From assembly GCA_015057705.1 (NCBI GenBank), contig SVDU01000007.1:62001-126000 (forward strand): 64,000 nt of DNA, read 5' to 3'. Below, in pieces: positions 36,252 to 45,787 of this stretch; positions within the stretch are counted from its first letter, which is position 1; each line of letters starts with the position of its first letter. A program made the translations under genes and the position numbers. The notes beneath the pieces were generated by a model. That model had not been told where the DNA came from, did no database searches, and worked only from the letters and a program-made list of their open reading frames with translations. Source of the DNA: Paenibacillaceae bacterium. GTDB taxonomy: Bacteria; Bacillota; Clostridia; Lachnospirales; Lachnospiraceae.

Positions 36252-37013
36252 TTAAAGCCATACAGCCCAATCGCCATAATCATAGGTACCGCTGCCATGA
36301 TGAAGCCTGCCCTCCGCTTTCAGCTGAGAAAATGCATCCCTCATACGACTTACTATTTCCGGCTGTATATCCAGGCTATGATGCGCTGGAAATATCTTTT
36401 TTACTGGCAGTGCTGCGATCTTTTCAAGTGATGCCAGATATGCCTGGGGGTCTGTGGAAGGATAATAAGCAAACAGCGTGTCCTTATAAACCAGATCACC
36501 GGTATATAAATATCCCCGATCCGCTTCCCAAAAACAAAGATGCCCTGGAGAATGCCCCGGTGTATGTAATACAGTGATCTTCCGCCCGCCCAGATCGATG
36601 GTATCACCATCTTTCAATATCCGCGTCGGCACTCCCTGAAAGAACTGGTAGGTATTCACCTGATACCCTTCCGGTAAATTACATCGGTCTGTGACCATAT
36701 CCCGGATTGTTTCCATTGACAGGGGAAAACCGCCAGTCAGCCAGTCAAGTTCCGCCTCATGGGCGTAAAAATCCGGATAATACCGGTGACCGCCAATATG
36801 ATCCCAGTGAATATGTGTTGCAACTGCAGTGATCGGCTTGTCTGTGAGTTTCTTTACTTCTTCTGAAATATCACAGATACCAAGTCCGGTATCAATGAGC
36901 AAACACCGTTCTTTTCCTTTAAGCAGATAGCAATGCGTTTCCTCCCAATGGCGGTATTCACTGATCACGTGCGTATCTGCATCAATATGTTCCAGTGTAA
37001 ACCATTTCTCCAT
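36252..37013 (-). CDS. MBL-fold metallo-hydrolase
   Basis: A 253-residue metallo-beta-lactamase-fold hydrolase. The zinc motif HxHxDH is seen as ATHIHWDHIGGH near residues 61-72, with further ligands in LHTPGHSPGHLCFW, the aspartate in YLYTGDLVY and the histidine in FPAHHSLD. This is the glyoxalase-II-like branch rather than a true beta-lactamase, and there is no signal peptide. The substrate is unknown. The ATG at 37011-37013 follows AAAGGAG by eight bases. Confidence 0.88.
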   Translation of the reverse strand: MEKWFTLEHIDADTHVISEYRHWEETHCYLLKGKERCLLIDTGLGICDISEEVKKLTDKPITAVATHIHWDHIGGHRYYPDFYAHEAELDWLTGGFPLSMETIRDMVTDRCNLPEGYQVNTYQFFQGVPTRILKDGDTIDLGGRKITVLHTPGHSPGHLCFWEADRGYLYTGDLVYKDTLFAYYPSTDPQAYLASLEKIAALPVKKIFPAHHSLDIQPEIVSRMRDAFSQLKAEGRLHHGSGTYDYGDWAVWL

Positions 37014-37163
37014 CACACTTACTCCTTTATGTTTAGTATTTGATCACGAAAGTTCTTATCATAGAATATCACCAAATGCTTTACGGATCAATAATGTCTT
37101 TATACCCTTATACCTGTGTAATCTATGTATAGTTGATAATATACTATTCTAAATAATCAAAGC

Positions 37164-37430
37164 ATGTACGGATACCAGATAATACGTGAACTGGAACAGC
37201 AGAGCCGTGATGTCTTTATACTGCAGGAAGGCACACTCTATCCGATCCTGCACACTCTGGAGCAGCAGGGAGCTGTAACCAGTTATCAGCAAACGGCAGA
37301 CAATGGACGGATGCGCAAATATTACGCAATCACCACTAACGGTCAGAAATTATTGAACCAGAAATTAAAAGAGTGGGATGTCTACCAGACCGCCATTAAC
37401 CAGGTAATTGGAGGTGTTCTGTTTGAATAA
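37164..37430 (+). CDS. PadR-like regulator lacking its N-terminal helix
   Basis: An 88-residue PadR-type winged helix: MYGYQIIRELEQQSRDVF, EGTLYPILHTLEQQGAV and RKYYAITTNGQKLL match helix 2 to the wing, followed by the dimerisation helix. Full-length members are about 105-110 residues and begin with 15-25 residues (LLxGxLxxLILxLL) that are absent here. Upstream codons reach an in-frame TAA nine codons before the ATG, and no ribosome site is visible. It is therefore 5'-truncated or mis-started. It overlaps the next gene by eight bases, as functional PadR-permease pairs do. Confidence 0.7.
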   Translation: MYGYQIIRELEQQSRDVFILQEGTLYPILHTLEQQGAVTSYQQTADNGRMRKYYAITTNGQKLLNQKLKEWDVYQTAINQVIGGVLFE

Positions 37431-38193
37431 AAAAAATCCAGAATCAGCAGTATTGCAATTTTTAAACGAAGTAACCGACCTGATTTCCTATGAACCGCTG
37501 CGCCCTTTAATACGCCAGGAGCTGGAAGATCATATGAATGACCGTATGGAGGATTACAAATCGAATGGATTTTCCAATTCTGACGCAGAGGAGCAGGCGC
37601 TTCGCGATATGGGAGATGCTGTAACGATTGGTACGGAGCTGAATGAAGCTCACAAGATACAAAAAGCCCCACAGCTTACTATAATAAGCGCTCTTCTTTT
37701 ACTTACAGGCTTTATTTTTACCAGCTTTATGTCATGGCGGCCACTTTATATGGCAAGCAGCTCTCTCTACTACATTGCTGTTGCCACACTCCTTATATTT
37801 ACCGTGCTGAAAGGATATCCTTTCCTGATCAGATACAGAAAAAAAATCGCATTGTTTACAGGCTTTCTTTATCTGGTTCAAATACTGCTCTTTATTATGA
37901 CACTTGTTAAGGGAATACAATATGGAATACCCAGCACTACCTATTTTGCAACAATACTGTTTGTCCCCGTGATTACAGTTCTTTTATATTGCTCCCGTCA
38001 AAATAAAAAGAAATTCCTGACAATAGCTGTGATCTGTACCACTGTATGGATGCTTTTCATGTATACAGTCAACCCATTTCTTGGGGATACTGCAGAGATT
38101 ATTTTTCTTCTGAGAGCACTGGGGACCGTTTGTTTCATGATTCACCGCGGTAACAGCAAGCGGAAATCGTATAGACCTGTTACCTCTGGCTGA
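37423..38193 (+). CDS. Membrane protein with permease-prefix (HAAS-like) domain
   Basis: A 256-residue protein. The N-terminal 85 residues (LRPLIRQELEDHMNDRMEDY, SDAEEQALRDMGDAVTIGTEL) match the helical domain that precedes permeases and is typically regulated by a PadR partner; about five to six membrane segments follow. I start it at TTG 37423-37425, with GGAGGTG six bases upstream, overlapping the PadR stop. The function of the family is not clear; it is thought to act with PadR as a membrane sensor or stress module. Confidence 0.75.
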   Translation: MNKKNPESAVLQFLNEVTDLISYEPLRPLIRQELEDHMNDRMEDYKSNGFSNSDAEEQALRDMGDAVTIGTELNEAHKIQKAPQLTIISALLLLTGFIFTSFMSWRPLYMASSSLYYIAVATLLIFTVLKGYPFLIRYRKKIALFTGFLYLVQILLFIMTLVKGIQYGIPSTTYFATILFVPVITVLLYCSRQNKKKFLTIAVICTTVWMLFMYTVNPFLGDTAEIIFLLRALGTVCFMIHRGNSKRKSYRPVTSG

Positions 38194-38216
38194 AACTATA
38201 TCCACTAACCGGTCAT

Positions 38217-38274
38217 ATTATATTGAAATAAGGCAGGTTCCCATATTCTCGAACCTGCCTTATTTCAATATAAT
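38217..38274. terminator. Bidirectional terminator with 24-bp perfect arms
   Basis: Arms 38217-38240 and 38251-38274 pair over 24 bases (core AAATAAGGCAGGTTC) around a 10-nt loop. It separates the permease-prefix gene from the convergent flavin-binding gene. Confidence 0.88.
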
Positions 38275-38275
38275 C

Positions 38276-38770
38276 CTAATTTTTATTTTTTGCTTTAACC
38301 AGACCTGATGCTTCTTTACCGCTCATATGTTCAATGTCAAGTTCAATCATGCATACCCCCATCAATCCCTTATCCACTGCCTGAGCGCGCTGGGCTTCTT
38401 CTATATCAGGGGAGTATCTTGCAGTTAAAATTTCAAGTGCTCTTCTTTTCTCCTCGCCCTCCATAATGCGTGCTTTGCCAAATACTATAACACTGCGAAA
38501 ATATGAAGTATACTCTTCCTGCACAATCTCATCCTGGTCTATAACACAAAAAGAGACTTTTTCATTTCTCATGATTCCATCTAATTTATGACCTGTTTTG
38601 GCTCCATGAAAGTAAATTTTATTATTATAGTAAATATAACTCAGGGGCACTGCATAAGGGTAGTCATCATCGCCTGACACAGCAAGCACGCCTGACGTTA
38701 CCCGATTTAAGACCTGAATGCATTCCTCTGATGACAGTACCTGATTTTTTCGCCGCATTTCTCTAAACAT
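38276..38770 (-). CDS. Pyridoxamine 5'-phosphate oxidase-like flavin-binding protein
   Basis: A 164-residue protein with the split-barrel FMN fold: VTSGVLAVSGDDDYPYAVPLSYIY, IYFHGAKTGHKLDGI and VSFCVIDQDEIV are the standard strands of the PNPOx-like (NimA-related) group. Such proteins reduce small molecules or heme using FMN, and some detoxify nitroimidazoles, but the substrate here is unknown. The start follows AAAGGAG. Its upstream region is the long 533-bp AT-rich gap shared with the chemoreceptor gene. Confidence 0.85.
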   Translation of the reverse strand: MFREMRRKNQVLSSEECIQVLNRVTSGVLAVSGDDDYPYAVPLSYIYYNNKIYFHGAKTGHKLDGIMRNEKVSFCVIDQDEIVQEEYTSYFRSVIVFGKARIMEGEEKRRALEILTARYSPDIEEAQRAQAVDKGLMGVCMIELDIEHMSGKEASGLVKAKNKN

Positions 38771-38909
38771 GTAAAACTCCTTTCACGAAGACCGATAAGT
38801 CTCTGTTTGTAAGTTACTCAACTTTCCCACGAGTCACTAAAATAGCACCAGGAAGTGATAATCTTATGATAAATCAAATGAACTAAAATGACCATACCCA
38901 AAAAAGGGT

Positions 38910-38938
38910 TAAATCACTTGATTTACGCCATATGGCGT
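38910..38938. promoter_or_regulatory. Two abutting palindromes in the PNPOx-chemoreceptor gap
   Basis: TAAATCA-CT-TGATTTA (38910-38925) runs straight into the perfect 14-bp palindrome ACGCCATATGGCGT (38925-38938). They lie 140 bp before the PNPOx gene and 366 bp before the chemoreceptor gene. They look like operator sites; no regulator is identified. The rest of this gap is AT-rich and empty apart from the elements at 39178-39252. Confidence 0.45.
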
Positions 38939-39177
38939 CAAAATTTGTTAAATATTTATCTTTCATTTTTCTACAAAATATATCAATTTTATTGTACTTT
39001 TTAGCTAATTATTATTCATTATTTTTGTTTAGTTTTGATTTCTACGATTCAGAACGTATTTTATTCGTATAATATATTTTATTTACTTTTGATTTTATAC
39101 AATTTAGTCACATAACATTAGAGCATGACACTATATGTACATATTAATAAATTATAATCTCATACTCGCGTAATTTT

Positions 39178-39252
39178 TGTCGAAATTTGTCGAAAAAAAT
39201 GTCGATATTCCAACAACATTAAGTTTACAATTTAGGAAAAATATATTAATAT
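39178..39252 (+). promoter_or_regulatory. Chemoreceptor promoter with three TGTCGA repeats
   Basis: TGTCGAA occurs at 39178-39184 and 39188-39194, exactly one helical turn apart, and TGTCGAT at 39200-39206. These match the Spo0A box (TGNCGAA). A SigA-like promoter follows: TTTACA (39224-39229), 17 bp, TAATAT (39247-39252). The third repeat (GTCGATAT) also resembles a motility sigma factor -10 box. Confidence 0.55.
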
Positions 39253-39303
39253 TTAGTCATACTACTTTAATTTTTATCTTTTATTGACAAAAAGGAGAAG
39301 AGC

Positions 39304-41301
39304 ATGGCAAATTACGAATTTAAAAAGAGAAAAACAATTAAAGGCAAAATAAGATTTATTACAACGTTATTGGTATCTGTATCGCTTTTGTTTGTAGGTT
39401 TTTTAACATGTTTACTCAATTTTTCGTCAACTATTTATATTCTTAAAAATAATTTAACAACAACTGCCGCAGTGGCCGCGGGCCAGGTAGAATACCGTCT
39501 GAATTCAACCTTAAATATTGTGGAAATAATGGGTACAATAAAAGAATTATCAAAAGATAATATTCCCATAAACGAAAAGATGGAAGTATTAGATCATTAT
39601 AAAAAATCATATAATTGGCAACAAATCTATTTATTCAATAAAGAGGGGGGCAGTCTTACAGATGCAGATTTAAATGTTAGTGACAGACAATACTTTATTT
39701 CTGCTCTGGCTGGAAAATCAAATATCAGCGATCCAATTTACAGCAGAGATTCCGGTGAATATGTGTGTGCAGTTGCAGCACCAATCTGGAAGGATGGCCT
39801 CCAGAATTCAGAAGTCATTGGTGTAGTTATGGCATGCATGGATGTAAGTTCTCTGAATACCCTTGTCTCTTCCATTAATGTCAGTAAGAATGGGTATGCC
39901 TATATAACGAACAGTGAAGGAACCATGATTGCTCATCCAAACTATGAATTAATTAAAAATCAGACAAACTATATTGAAGAGTCTAAGAAAGACAGCCAGT
40001 ATGCATCTTTGGCAGCCGTACTGCAGGAAATGACATCTGGAAAAAATGGTTTTGGATCTTATAAATACCAAGGCCAGAACAAATATATCGCATATGCTCC
40101 AATTGAAGAAACAAACGGCTGGAGTATCGCAATCAGCGCACCCGTTTATGATTTTTTAGGCGGAACTATTGAAAGTATAGCCGTGACCGCTGCAGTAATT
40201 ATACTGGCTCTTATCATAAGCTATCTATCCGCCGCTAAATTGGCAAACACCATTGGCAAACCAGTTCAGATATGTACCGCCCGGCTTGAGAAACTGGCAG
40301 AAGGTGATTTTCACAGTATCGTTGAGGATATTAAAACAAATGATGAGACAATGCTGTTGACTCAGTCTGCCAAGACCTTAACCAACTCTCTTCAGTCAAT
40401 TATTGAAGATGTAAAATATCTTCTTGGAGAAATGGCAAGAGGAAACTTTTCAGCTATGCCTCAGGTACCCGAAAGCGCCTATGTTGGTGATATGCATGAA
40501 ATTTATACTTCCATTACTTATATGAAGAATAATATAACCAGTACTTTGCAGCAGATTGATGTTGCTTCCAGCCAGGTTACCGCTGGAGCAGAACAACTGG
40601 CTGCCGGGGCAACAGGACTTGCACAGGGTGCTACTGAGCAGGCCTCTTCTATAGAGGAGCTGGCGGCATCATTTGGTGAAATATCTTCCAGGACAAAACT
40701 AAATACCGCCAATGCCACATCTTCTGAGAGGTACATGTCAGAACTGGGGGAAAAAATCAGATTCAGCAATGACCAGATGAATCATCTTATTACCGCAATG
40801 AGGGAAATAAATGCCACGTCTTCAGAAATAGGAAAAATAATAAAGGTAATAGAAGAGATTGCGTTTCAGACCAATATACTGGCTCTCAATGCAGCGGTAG
40901 AAGCTGCGCGCGCCGGAAGCGTTGGCAAAGGGTTTGCAGTCGTAGCAGATGAGGTAAGAAACTTAGCAGCTAAATCCAGTCAGGCTGCCAGCAGTACGAC
41001 AGCACTGATAGAAAGGTCTATTTTTGCTGTTGAAGAAGGGTCACGTATGGTTGATGAAACTGGTTATTCATTGAAGGAAGTTGTGGAGAAAACCGAAACA
41101 GCAGTGAGAAGTATGAGGGAAATCATTACAGCAACAGAACAGGAAAATGATGCAATTAACCAAGTGCTTATAGGTGTTGATCAGATCTCTAAGGTTGTAC
41201 AATCCAATTCTGCTGCTGCAGAAGAAAGTGCTGCCACAGCAGAAGAATTATCTGCCCAGGCAGTATCGCTGAAATTGCTGGTTGATTCATTTAACTTTTA
41301 A
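39304..41301 (+). CDS. Methyl-accepting chemotaxis protein with dCache sensor
   Basis: A 665-residue chemoreceptor. An N-terminal membrane helix (about 16-38) leads to an extracellular double-Cache ligand domain (about 40-285; [38 protein letters not shown]), then a second membrane helix ([17 protein letters not shown]), HAMP region and the coiled-coil signalling domain with the conserved hairpin [21 protein letters not shown] near residues 518-538. It would relay ligand binding to CheA/CheW. No che genes are nearby. The ATG follows AAAGGAGAAGAGC. Confidence 0.95.
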   Translation: MANYEFKKRKTIKGKIRFITTLLVSVSLLFVGFLTCLLNFSSTIYILKNNLTTTAAVAAGQVEYRLNSTLNIVEIMGTIKELSKDNIPINEKMEVLDHYKKSYNWQQIYLFNKEGGSLTDADLNVSDRQYFISALAGKSNISDPIYSRDSGEYVCAVAAPIWKDGLQNSEVIGVVMACMDVSSLNTLVSSINVSKNGYAYITNSEGTMIAHPNYELIKNQTNYIEESKKDSQYASLAAVLQEMTSGKNGFGSYKYQGQNKYIAYAPIEETNGWSIAISAPVYDFLGGTIESIAVTAAVIILALIISYLSAAKLANTIGKPVQICTARLEKLAEGDFHSIVEDIKTNDETMLLTQSAKTLTNSLQSIIEDVKYLLGEMARGNFSAMPQVPESAYVGDMHEIYTSITYMKNNITSTLQQIDVASSQVTAGAEQLAAGATGLAQGATEQASSIEELAASFGEISSRTKLNTANATSSERYMSELGEKIRFSNDQMNHLITAMREINATSSEIGKIIKVIEEIAFQTNILALNAAVEAARAGSVGKGFAVVADEVRNLAAKSSQAASSTTALIERSIFAVEEGSRMVDETGYSLKEVVEKTETAVRSMREIITATEQENDAINQVLIGVDQISKVVQSNSAAAEESAATAEELSAQAVSLKLLVDSFNF

Positions 41302-41313
41302 TAATTGGTAAGA

Positions 41314-41355
41314 GGAGAGTATCTTGGTGTTAAGACTTCAAGAGCTCTCCTTTTT
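41314..41355 (+). terminator. Terminator of the dCache chemoreceptor gene
   Basis: GGAGAG (41314-41319) with CTCTCC (41345-41350) and inner TCTTG/CAAGA pairs, followed by five T. Confidence 0.8.
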
Positions 41356-41378
41356 CTTATTTAATCTCTGTTCGCAAG

Positions 41379-42350
41379 TTATATAAGAGCTGCCGTAATA
41401 ATAGACATTTTATAAACCTCGTCTGCATTACAGCCTCTTGAAAGATCATTGATCGGCGCATTTAATCCCTGCAGGATTGGTCCGAACGCTTCAAATCCAC
41501 CTAAACGCTGTGCAATTTTATAACCAATATTACCGGCATTGATATCCGGGAAAATAAAGACGTTGGCCTTCCCTGCAACTGGGGATCCCGGAGCTTTTGT
41601 CTTTGCCACAACAGGGGAAAATGCTGCATCAAACTGGAGCTCTCCGTCTGCGGGGAAATCCACATTCACTGCTTTTAATTTCTCAGCTGCCTTCCTCACC
41701 TTATCAACCGACTCACCCTTTCCGGAGCCCAGTGTGCTGTAAGAAAGCAGTGCAACCCTGGGATCAATGGAGAACCGTCTGGCTGTCCGGGCTGTTTCAC
41801 AGGCGATCTCTGCCAGTTCTTCCTCATTAGGATCCAGATTAATCGCACAGTCTCCCATTGCATACATTTCATTTTCTTCCTTGTTTTCCCTATATAAAAT
41901 AAAACAGCTGGAAACGATTTTGCTGCCAGGTCTGGTTTTAATCAGCTGAAGAGCCGGTCTCACTGTATCTGCAGTAGAATAAGTAGCTCCTCCTAAAAGG
42001 CAGTCGGCTTTTCCCATTTTTACCAGCATGGTGCCAAAATAATTAGCCATTTTCAGAGCCTCCCTGCAAGCCGCCTCGTCCATCTTGCCTTTTCTTAATT
42101 CTGCCATTTTTGATACCATTTCGTCCAATTCCTTATAATTCTGAGTATCGATTTTCTCAATTTCATCCACCGGCCAGTGGCACGCAGTGGCAGCATTCTG
42201 AATCTCAATCGGATTTCCCAAAAGTATTGGAGTGAGAATTCCTTCGTGATGCAGACGATTGGCCGCCTCTAATATTCTTGGGTCAGTACCCTCTGTAAAA
42301 ACGATCCGCCTTTTTTGTGTTTTCAGTGCGGCAATCATTGGTTCAAACAT
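41379..42350 (-). CDS. pta: Phosphate acetyltransferase
   Basis: Converts acetyl-CoA and phosphate to acetyl phosphate in acetate fermentation. The 323-residue protein is the short single-domain form. Family blocks are FTEGTDPRILEAANRL near the start, GATYSTADTVRPALQLI, YAMGDCAINLDPNEEELAEIA and VFIFPDINAGNIGYKIAQRLGG near the end. Length fits Firmicute Pta. No ackA gene is adjacent, unlike many clostridia. The ATG follows a weak TAGGAATT. Confidence 0.95.
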   Translation of the reverse strand: MFEPMIAALKTQKRRIVFTEGTDPRILEAANRLHHEGILTPILLGNPIEIQNAATACHWPVDEIEKIDTQNYKELDEMVSKMAELRKGKMDEAACREALKMANYFGTMLVKMGKADCLLGGATYSTADTVRPALQLIKTRPGSKIVSSCFILYRENKEENEMYAMGDCAINLDPNEEELAEIACETARTARRFSIDPRVALLSYSTLGSGKGESVDKVRKAAEKLKAVNVDFPADGELQFDAAFSPVVAKTKAPGSPVAGKANVFIFPDINAGNIGYKIAQRLGGFEAFGPILQGLNAPINDLSRGCNADEVYKMSIITAALI

Positions 42351-42481
42351 AATTCCTACCTCCGTATCTTATTTTTATGCAGTTTTTCCATATTTCCATT
42401 TTATATTACGATGATCAATAAAAACATTATAGCTTAAGCTGTAAAATATAACAACAGCACCAGTGTCTAAAAATCAATACA

Positions 42482-42511
42482 GCCCGGACCTTAAAATTAC
42501 AGTCCGGGCTT
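42482..42511 (-). terminator. Terminator after the chemoreceptor remnant
   Basis: AGCCCGGAC (42482-42490) pairs with GTCCGGGCT (42503-42511); it ends the minus-strand chemoreceptor transcript. Confidence 0.8.
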
Positions 42512-42521
42512 CTATTACTAT

Positions 42522-42643
42522 TATTTCATAAAGCGGTATTTACCCACTTCCTCTTTCAAAGTCTGTGCCTGCGCGGCCAGTTCCTCACTGGAGGCGGAGT
42601 TTTCTTCTGCTGTGGCAGCATTGGTCTGCACAACCGCAGTTAC
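42522..42643 (-). pseudogene. C-terminal tail of a second chemoreceptor gene
   Basis: Right after the stop of the intact chemoreceptor, in a different frame, about 39 codons read [19 protein letters not shown], then AQAQTLKEEVGKYRFMK and a TAA at 42522. This repeats the last 40 residues of the neighbouring protein ([19 protein letters not shown]...) with diverged codons. It is what would remain after recombination between tandem chemoreceptor genes removed one 3' end. Confidence 0.85.
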
Positions 42644-44364
42644 CTATCCGCCAGCTTAAATTTACCCACCTCGCTGAATAACAGAGCTGCCTGCCCGGAC
42701 AGTTCCTCACTGGAAGCGGCGCTTTCCTCTGCGGTAGCAGCGTTGGTTTGTACGACAGATGAGATCTGTTCAATTCCCTGATTGATCTGTGATATAGAAA
42801 CAGCCTGTTCCGAGGATGCCTCTTTAATTTTAAGTATAATCTCATTAATCTGAGACGCTTTTAAAGAAATCCGTTCCAGGGCAACTGCCGTGTTTTCTGC
42901 CAGTTTGGAACCATCGGATACTGCTCTTATGGAATCTTCAATAAGAGAAGAGGTCTGCTGCGCTGCTGCGGCCGATTTAGTTGCCAGGTTTTGTACCTCA
43001 TCTGCAACCACTGCAAAGCCTTTTCCTGCAGAGCCTGCTCTGGCTGCCTCCACAGCCGCATTTAATGCGAGAATATTGGTCTGAAATGCGATATCATTAA
43101 TGACTGCAATAATCTTATTAATTTCCCCGGAGGAACTACCGATTTCCTTCATAGAGCCCAGCATCTGCTTCATGGAAGCATTGCTTTCCTTGATATCCAT
43201 AACTGTCTCTCCGATATAAGCGGCAGCTTCTGCAACACTGGCAGCATTCTTATGTACCAGCTGGGATACATCTGCTATGGAAGCAGATAATTCTTCTACA
43301 GAACTTGCCTGCTCTGTTGTGCTTTGAGCCAGTGACTGTGCTGTATCAGAAATCTGTCTGGAACTGGAATCTACGTGTCTGGATGAATCCGCAATCGTAG
43401 TCAGTGTCTTATTAAGAGAGGAGGAAATTCGAAGCAGGGAATTCTTAATAGAGGAAAACCTGCCTGTGTATTCCTGGCTCAGCGTAATTCTCATATCTCC
43501 TCCGGCCATAATATCCAGAACTTGCGTAATCTCATTGATATAGGAATTATATTCATTCAGCTGTCGGAGCGTTTGTCCGGTTGCATCACACAACTGCCCC
43601 AGCTCATCTTTGGTAATCCTTGTCTCGTCCAACTCAAGAGATAATTCCCCCTGGGCAATCCGCTTGCTGATTCCGGTAATGTACTGGATATTTGTTTTTA
43701 AATAACGGATGGTTTGGATGGAAAAAAGAGCAATTATAAAAATCACTGCTGCTATGGCAGCAACCGATGTCTGGATACTATGGGTTACGCTGCTTTCAAT
43801 TTCAGCAGAACGGGTTTTGGCATAATCCTCAAGCAGTTCTGTCATCAGATTAATATTTTCCCTTGCTTTGGAGAAGCTGGACTGGGACAATTCCATATCT
43901 CCCGTTCCGTTTTTTATGTCATATGCATTCAGCCATGTTTGAAAATCTGTCTGAAATGCTGTATTTAACTGCTCTAAGGTAAGGTTTGCAGTGGAATGGG
44001 AAAACTTCCGGTAAAGTGTATCGTTGGATTTTACATTGTCCAGCGCGGAGGTAACACGATCCTGAACCTGTTTAATATTTTCTTCATAATCAGCAATCTG
44101 TTTGTTTTTGTCTTCCTCTGTTAATTTATTCGTGTTTAAATATAACTCTTTTTGAGCTATGGCCGCCTGATAAAAATCACGGTCTGCATTTAAAATTTCA
44201 TCGGTACTGACAAAAACTTCATCGTATAAAGCCGATTTTGAGTCTTCCATAATCTGGTTGGATCGATAGATAAAAAACACCAGCAAAAATAAGAGTGCGA
44301 AAATCGCGGGAAAAATAATCAGCCATAATTTGTTTGCCACTTTTAGATTTTTAATGATGTTCAT
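42640..44364 (-). CDS. Methyl-accepting chemotaxis protein with four-helix sensor
   Basis: A 574-residue chemoreceptor. A first membrane helix (about 12-33, [21 protein letters not shown]) is followed by a helical extracellular domain of the four-helix-bundle type (about 34-185), a second membrane helix ([17 protein letters not shown]), HAMP and the signalling domain with [21 protein letters not shown]. The start at 44362-44364 has GGAGGTAAAAGCT upstream. A TGTCGATATT element at about 44408-44417 on the minus strand matches that before the other chemoreceptor gene. Its 3' end is joined to a remnant of another receptor. Confidence 0.94.
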   Translation of the reverse strand: MNIIKNLKVANKLWLIIFPAIFALLFLLVFFIYRSNQIMEDSKSALYDEVFVSTDEILNADRDFYQAAIAQKELYLNTNKLTEEDKNKQIADYEENIKQVQDRVTSALDNVKSNDTLYRKFSHSTANLTLEQLNTAFQTDFQTWLNAYDIKNGTGDMELSQSSFSKARENINLMTELLEDYAKTRSAEIESSVTHSIQTSVAAIAAVIFIIALFSIQTIRYLKTNIQYITGISKRIAQGELSLELDETRITKDELGQLCDATGQTLRQLNEYNSYINEITQVLDIMAGGDMRITLSQEYTGRFSSIKNSLLRISSSLNKTLTTIADSSRHVDSSSRQISDTAQSLAQSTTEQASSVEELSASIADVSQLVHKNAASVAEAAAYIGETVMDIKESNASMKQMLGSMKEIGSSSGEINKIIAVINDIAFQTNILALNAAVEAARAGSAGKGFAVVADEVQNLATKSAAAAQQTSSLIEDSIRAVSDGSKLAENTAVALERISLKASQINEIILKIKEASSEQAVSISQINQGIEQISSVVQTNAATAEESAASSEELSGQAALLFSEVGKFKLADR

Positions 44365-44500
44365 AGCTTTTACCTCCACAATGTTAGTCAGCTGGTACTT
44401 CTTCAGCTCTTGTGGATAATATCGACAAAAATGTAGGGTAAATAAGCATTTAATTCTTAATATTTCACATATTTTTGGTCATTAATTAACAATTCCATTA

Positions 44501-45001
44501 TTATTTATCCGTATTCAAATTATATTTGATAAACTCTTTAAATGCATTAAAATCACCTATTGTGAAACCAGCCGGATCTAAGATGATTCCGCTGCTTTTT
44601 GAAAACATTAAGACATAGGTATGTTTTAGTTCATGAATTTTAAGGATCTGATTATAATCAATTGTCAATGAAAACGTCCCCTGGGAAATCTTTATATTAT
44701 CTCCAAACTGTATGATTGCTTCATAATCTTTTCCATTAAACATTCGTTTATTACTTTCTTTCAGTTGTCTTATGGTTAAGGGGGGGGTAATCAGAATTGT
44801 AATAATAAGGATAGACAGACAAACTCCAAAAACTGCAGCCAGAATGTAATCCTGTTTCACCATTGCAATTCCAGTCATGATAAACGCAGTGGGAGCAAAT
44901 ACAGCTCCCATTGAATAAATTCTTTTACATAATACTTTATGTACAAACTCTGATAGCATTTTATCAGCGGTATAGTATCTGTTTTCAAATAGAATATTCA
45001 T
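44501..45001 (-). CDS. YcxB-like membrane protein
   Basis: A 166-residue protein with two adjacent membrane helices (AVFAPTAFIMTGIAMV and YILAAVFGVCLSILIITILI, about residues 33-72) and a C-terminal cytoplasmic beta domain (GDNIKISQGTFSLTIDYNQI, LMFSKSSGIILDP) of the YcxB type. Its function is not known. It is the last gene of the one-directional accessory array and starts two bases past the phosphotransferase gene, whose last codons contain its GAGGTG ribosome site. Confidence 0.75.
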   Translation of the reverse strand: MNILFENRYYTADKMLSEFVHKVLCKRIYSMGAVFAPTAFIMTGIAMVKQDYILAAVFGVCLSILIITILITPPLTIRQLKESNKRMFNGKDYEAIIQFGDNIKISQGTFSLTIDYNQILKIHELKHTYVLMFSKSSGIILDPAGFTIGDFNAFKEFIKYNLNTDK

Positions 45002-45003
45002 TT

Positions 45004-45762
45004 TTATAGCACCTCTCTTACCGCCCGGGATTGTTCATTGGGACATTCGCCCATTCTTGCAATTGAAATAGCAGACAGATAATCTTTAATATGATCTTTT
45101 GTTAGATTCATTTGTTCCAGATATAACCGGGATAATGTTTCCTTCTGAATTCTTATCCTGTCCGGATTATCTGCGCCGTCCGGTACCGGTGTGTATTCAA
45201 TTAAATATACAGTTCTTGCAATATCATACAGCCGGTTTCCCCTGCAGATATTCATAAAATCTATGACAGATATACTGCCCTGGGACAGCATAAGATTGCC
45301 TGGGTGGAAATCACCATGACACAGGGTTGTCCCATCCTCCAGATGTTCAACCAAATGAAGGGCTTTTAGCCGCTCTTCCTTTGATATGGAAGCTTTCTTA
45401 ATCTGATGAATCAAAAAATCTTTATAATCCGGCACATTTCTTATCTCGTGTTTTAATATAGCCTCATGGGCTTTTGCCATAAGAGCTGCACATTCCTGCA
45501 AATTGCCGGTTCTTAAGGTCCAGTCGAGGAGGGATTCCCCCGTTACCTTATCATAAACAATACCATTTCTTCCTTTATATGTAATAAATTTATATGCTTT
45601 AGGTTTTGGAAAATCCATTTCATTCACGTCCATGGCATTTTCATATTCCCGTACTGCATCCTGATAAGGATATCCCTCACGAAAAAGCTTCACTACTTTT
45701 CCGTTTTCCCACTCATATACAGTTGCAGTGTTGCCCGCACCAACTATTTCCCCTGGATTCAT
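45004..45762 (-). CDS. Aminoglycoside phosphotransferase-like small-molecule kinase
   Basis: A 252-residue kinase-fold protein. The N-lobe has GAGNTATVYEWENGKVVKLF with the ATP-binding lysine, and the catalytic loop reads CHGDFHPGNLM followed by SVIDFMN, which supplies the metal-binding aspartate. This is the APH/choline kinase superfamily; substrates range from aminoglycosides to sugars and cannot be told here, so drug resistance should not be assumed. Start follows CAGGAGAGGATA. Confidence 0.85.
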   Translation of the reverse strand: MNPGEIVGAGNTATVYEWENGKVVKLFREGYPYQDAVREYENAMDVNEMDFPKPKAYKFITYKGRNGIVYDKVTGESLLDWTLRTGNLQECAALMAKAHEAILKHEIRNVPDYKDFLIHQIKKASISKEERLKALHLVEHLEDGTTLCHGDFHPGNLMLSQGSISVIDFMNICRGNRLYDIARTVYLIEYTPVPDGADNPDRIRIQKETLSRLYLEQMNLTKDHIKDYLSAISIARMGECPNEQSRAVREVL

Positions 45763-45787
45763 TATCCTCTCCTGTTTTTATTCTTTT

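Noticed and set aside
37080-37163. Missing PadR N-terminus in the frame directly upstream
   Set aside because: The frame is closed by TAA nine codons before the ATG, and the translated bases do not resemble the missing helix.
38771-39303. Cyclic-di-GMP riboswitch before the chemoreceptor gene
   Set aside because: The conserved riboswitch core was not found; the region is AT-rich with only short palindromes and TGTCGA repeats.
42482-42511. Riboswitch-like hairpin near the chemoreceptor remnant
   Set aside because: It is a plain GC-rich stem with a T run at the end of a transcript, so a terminator explains it.
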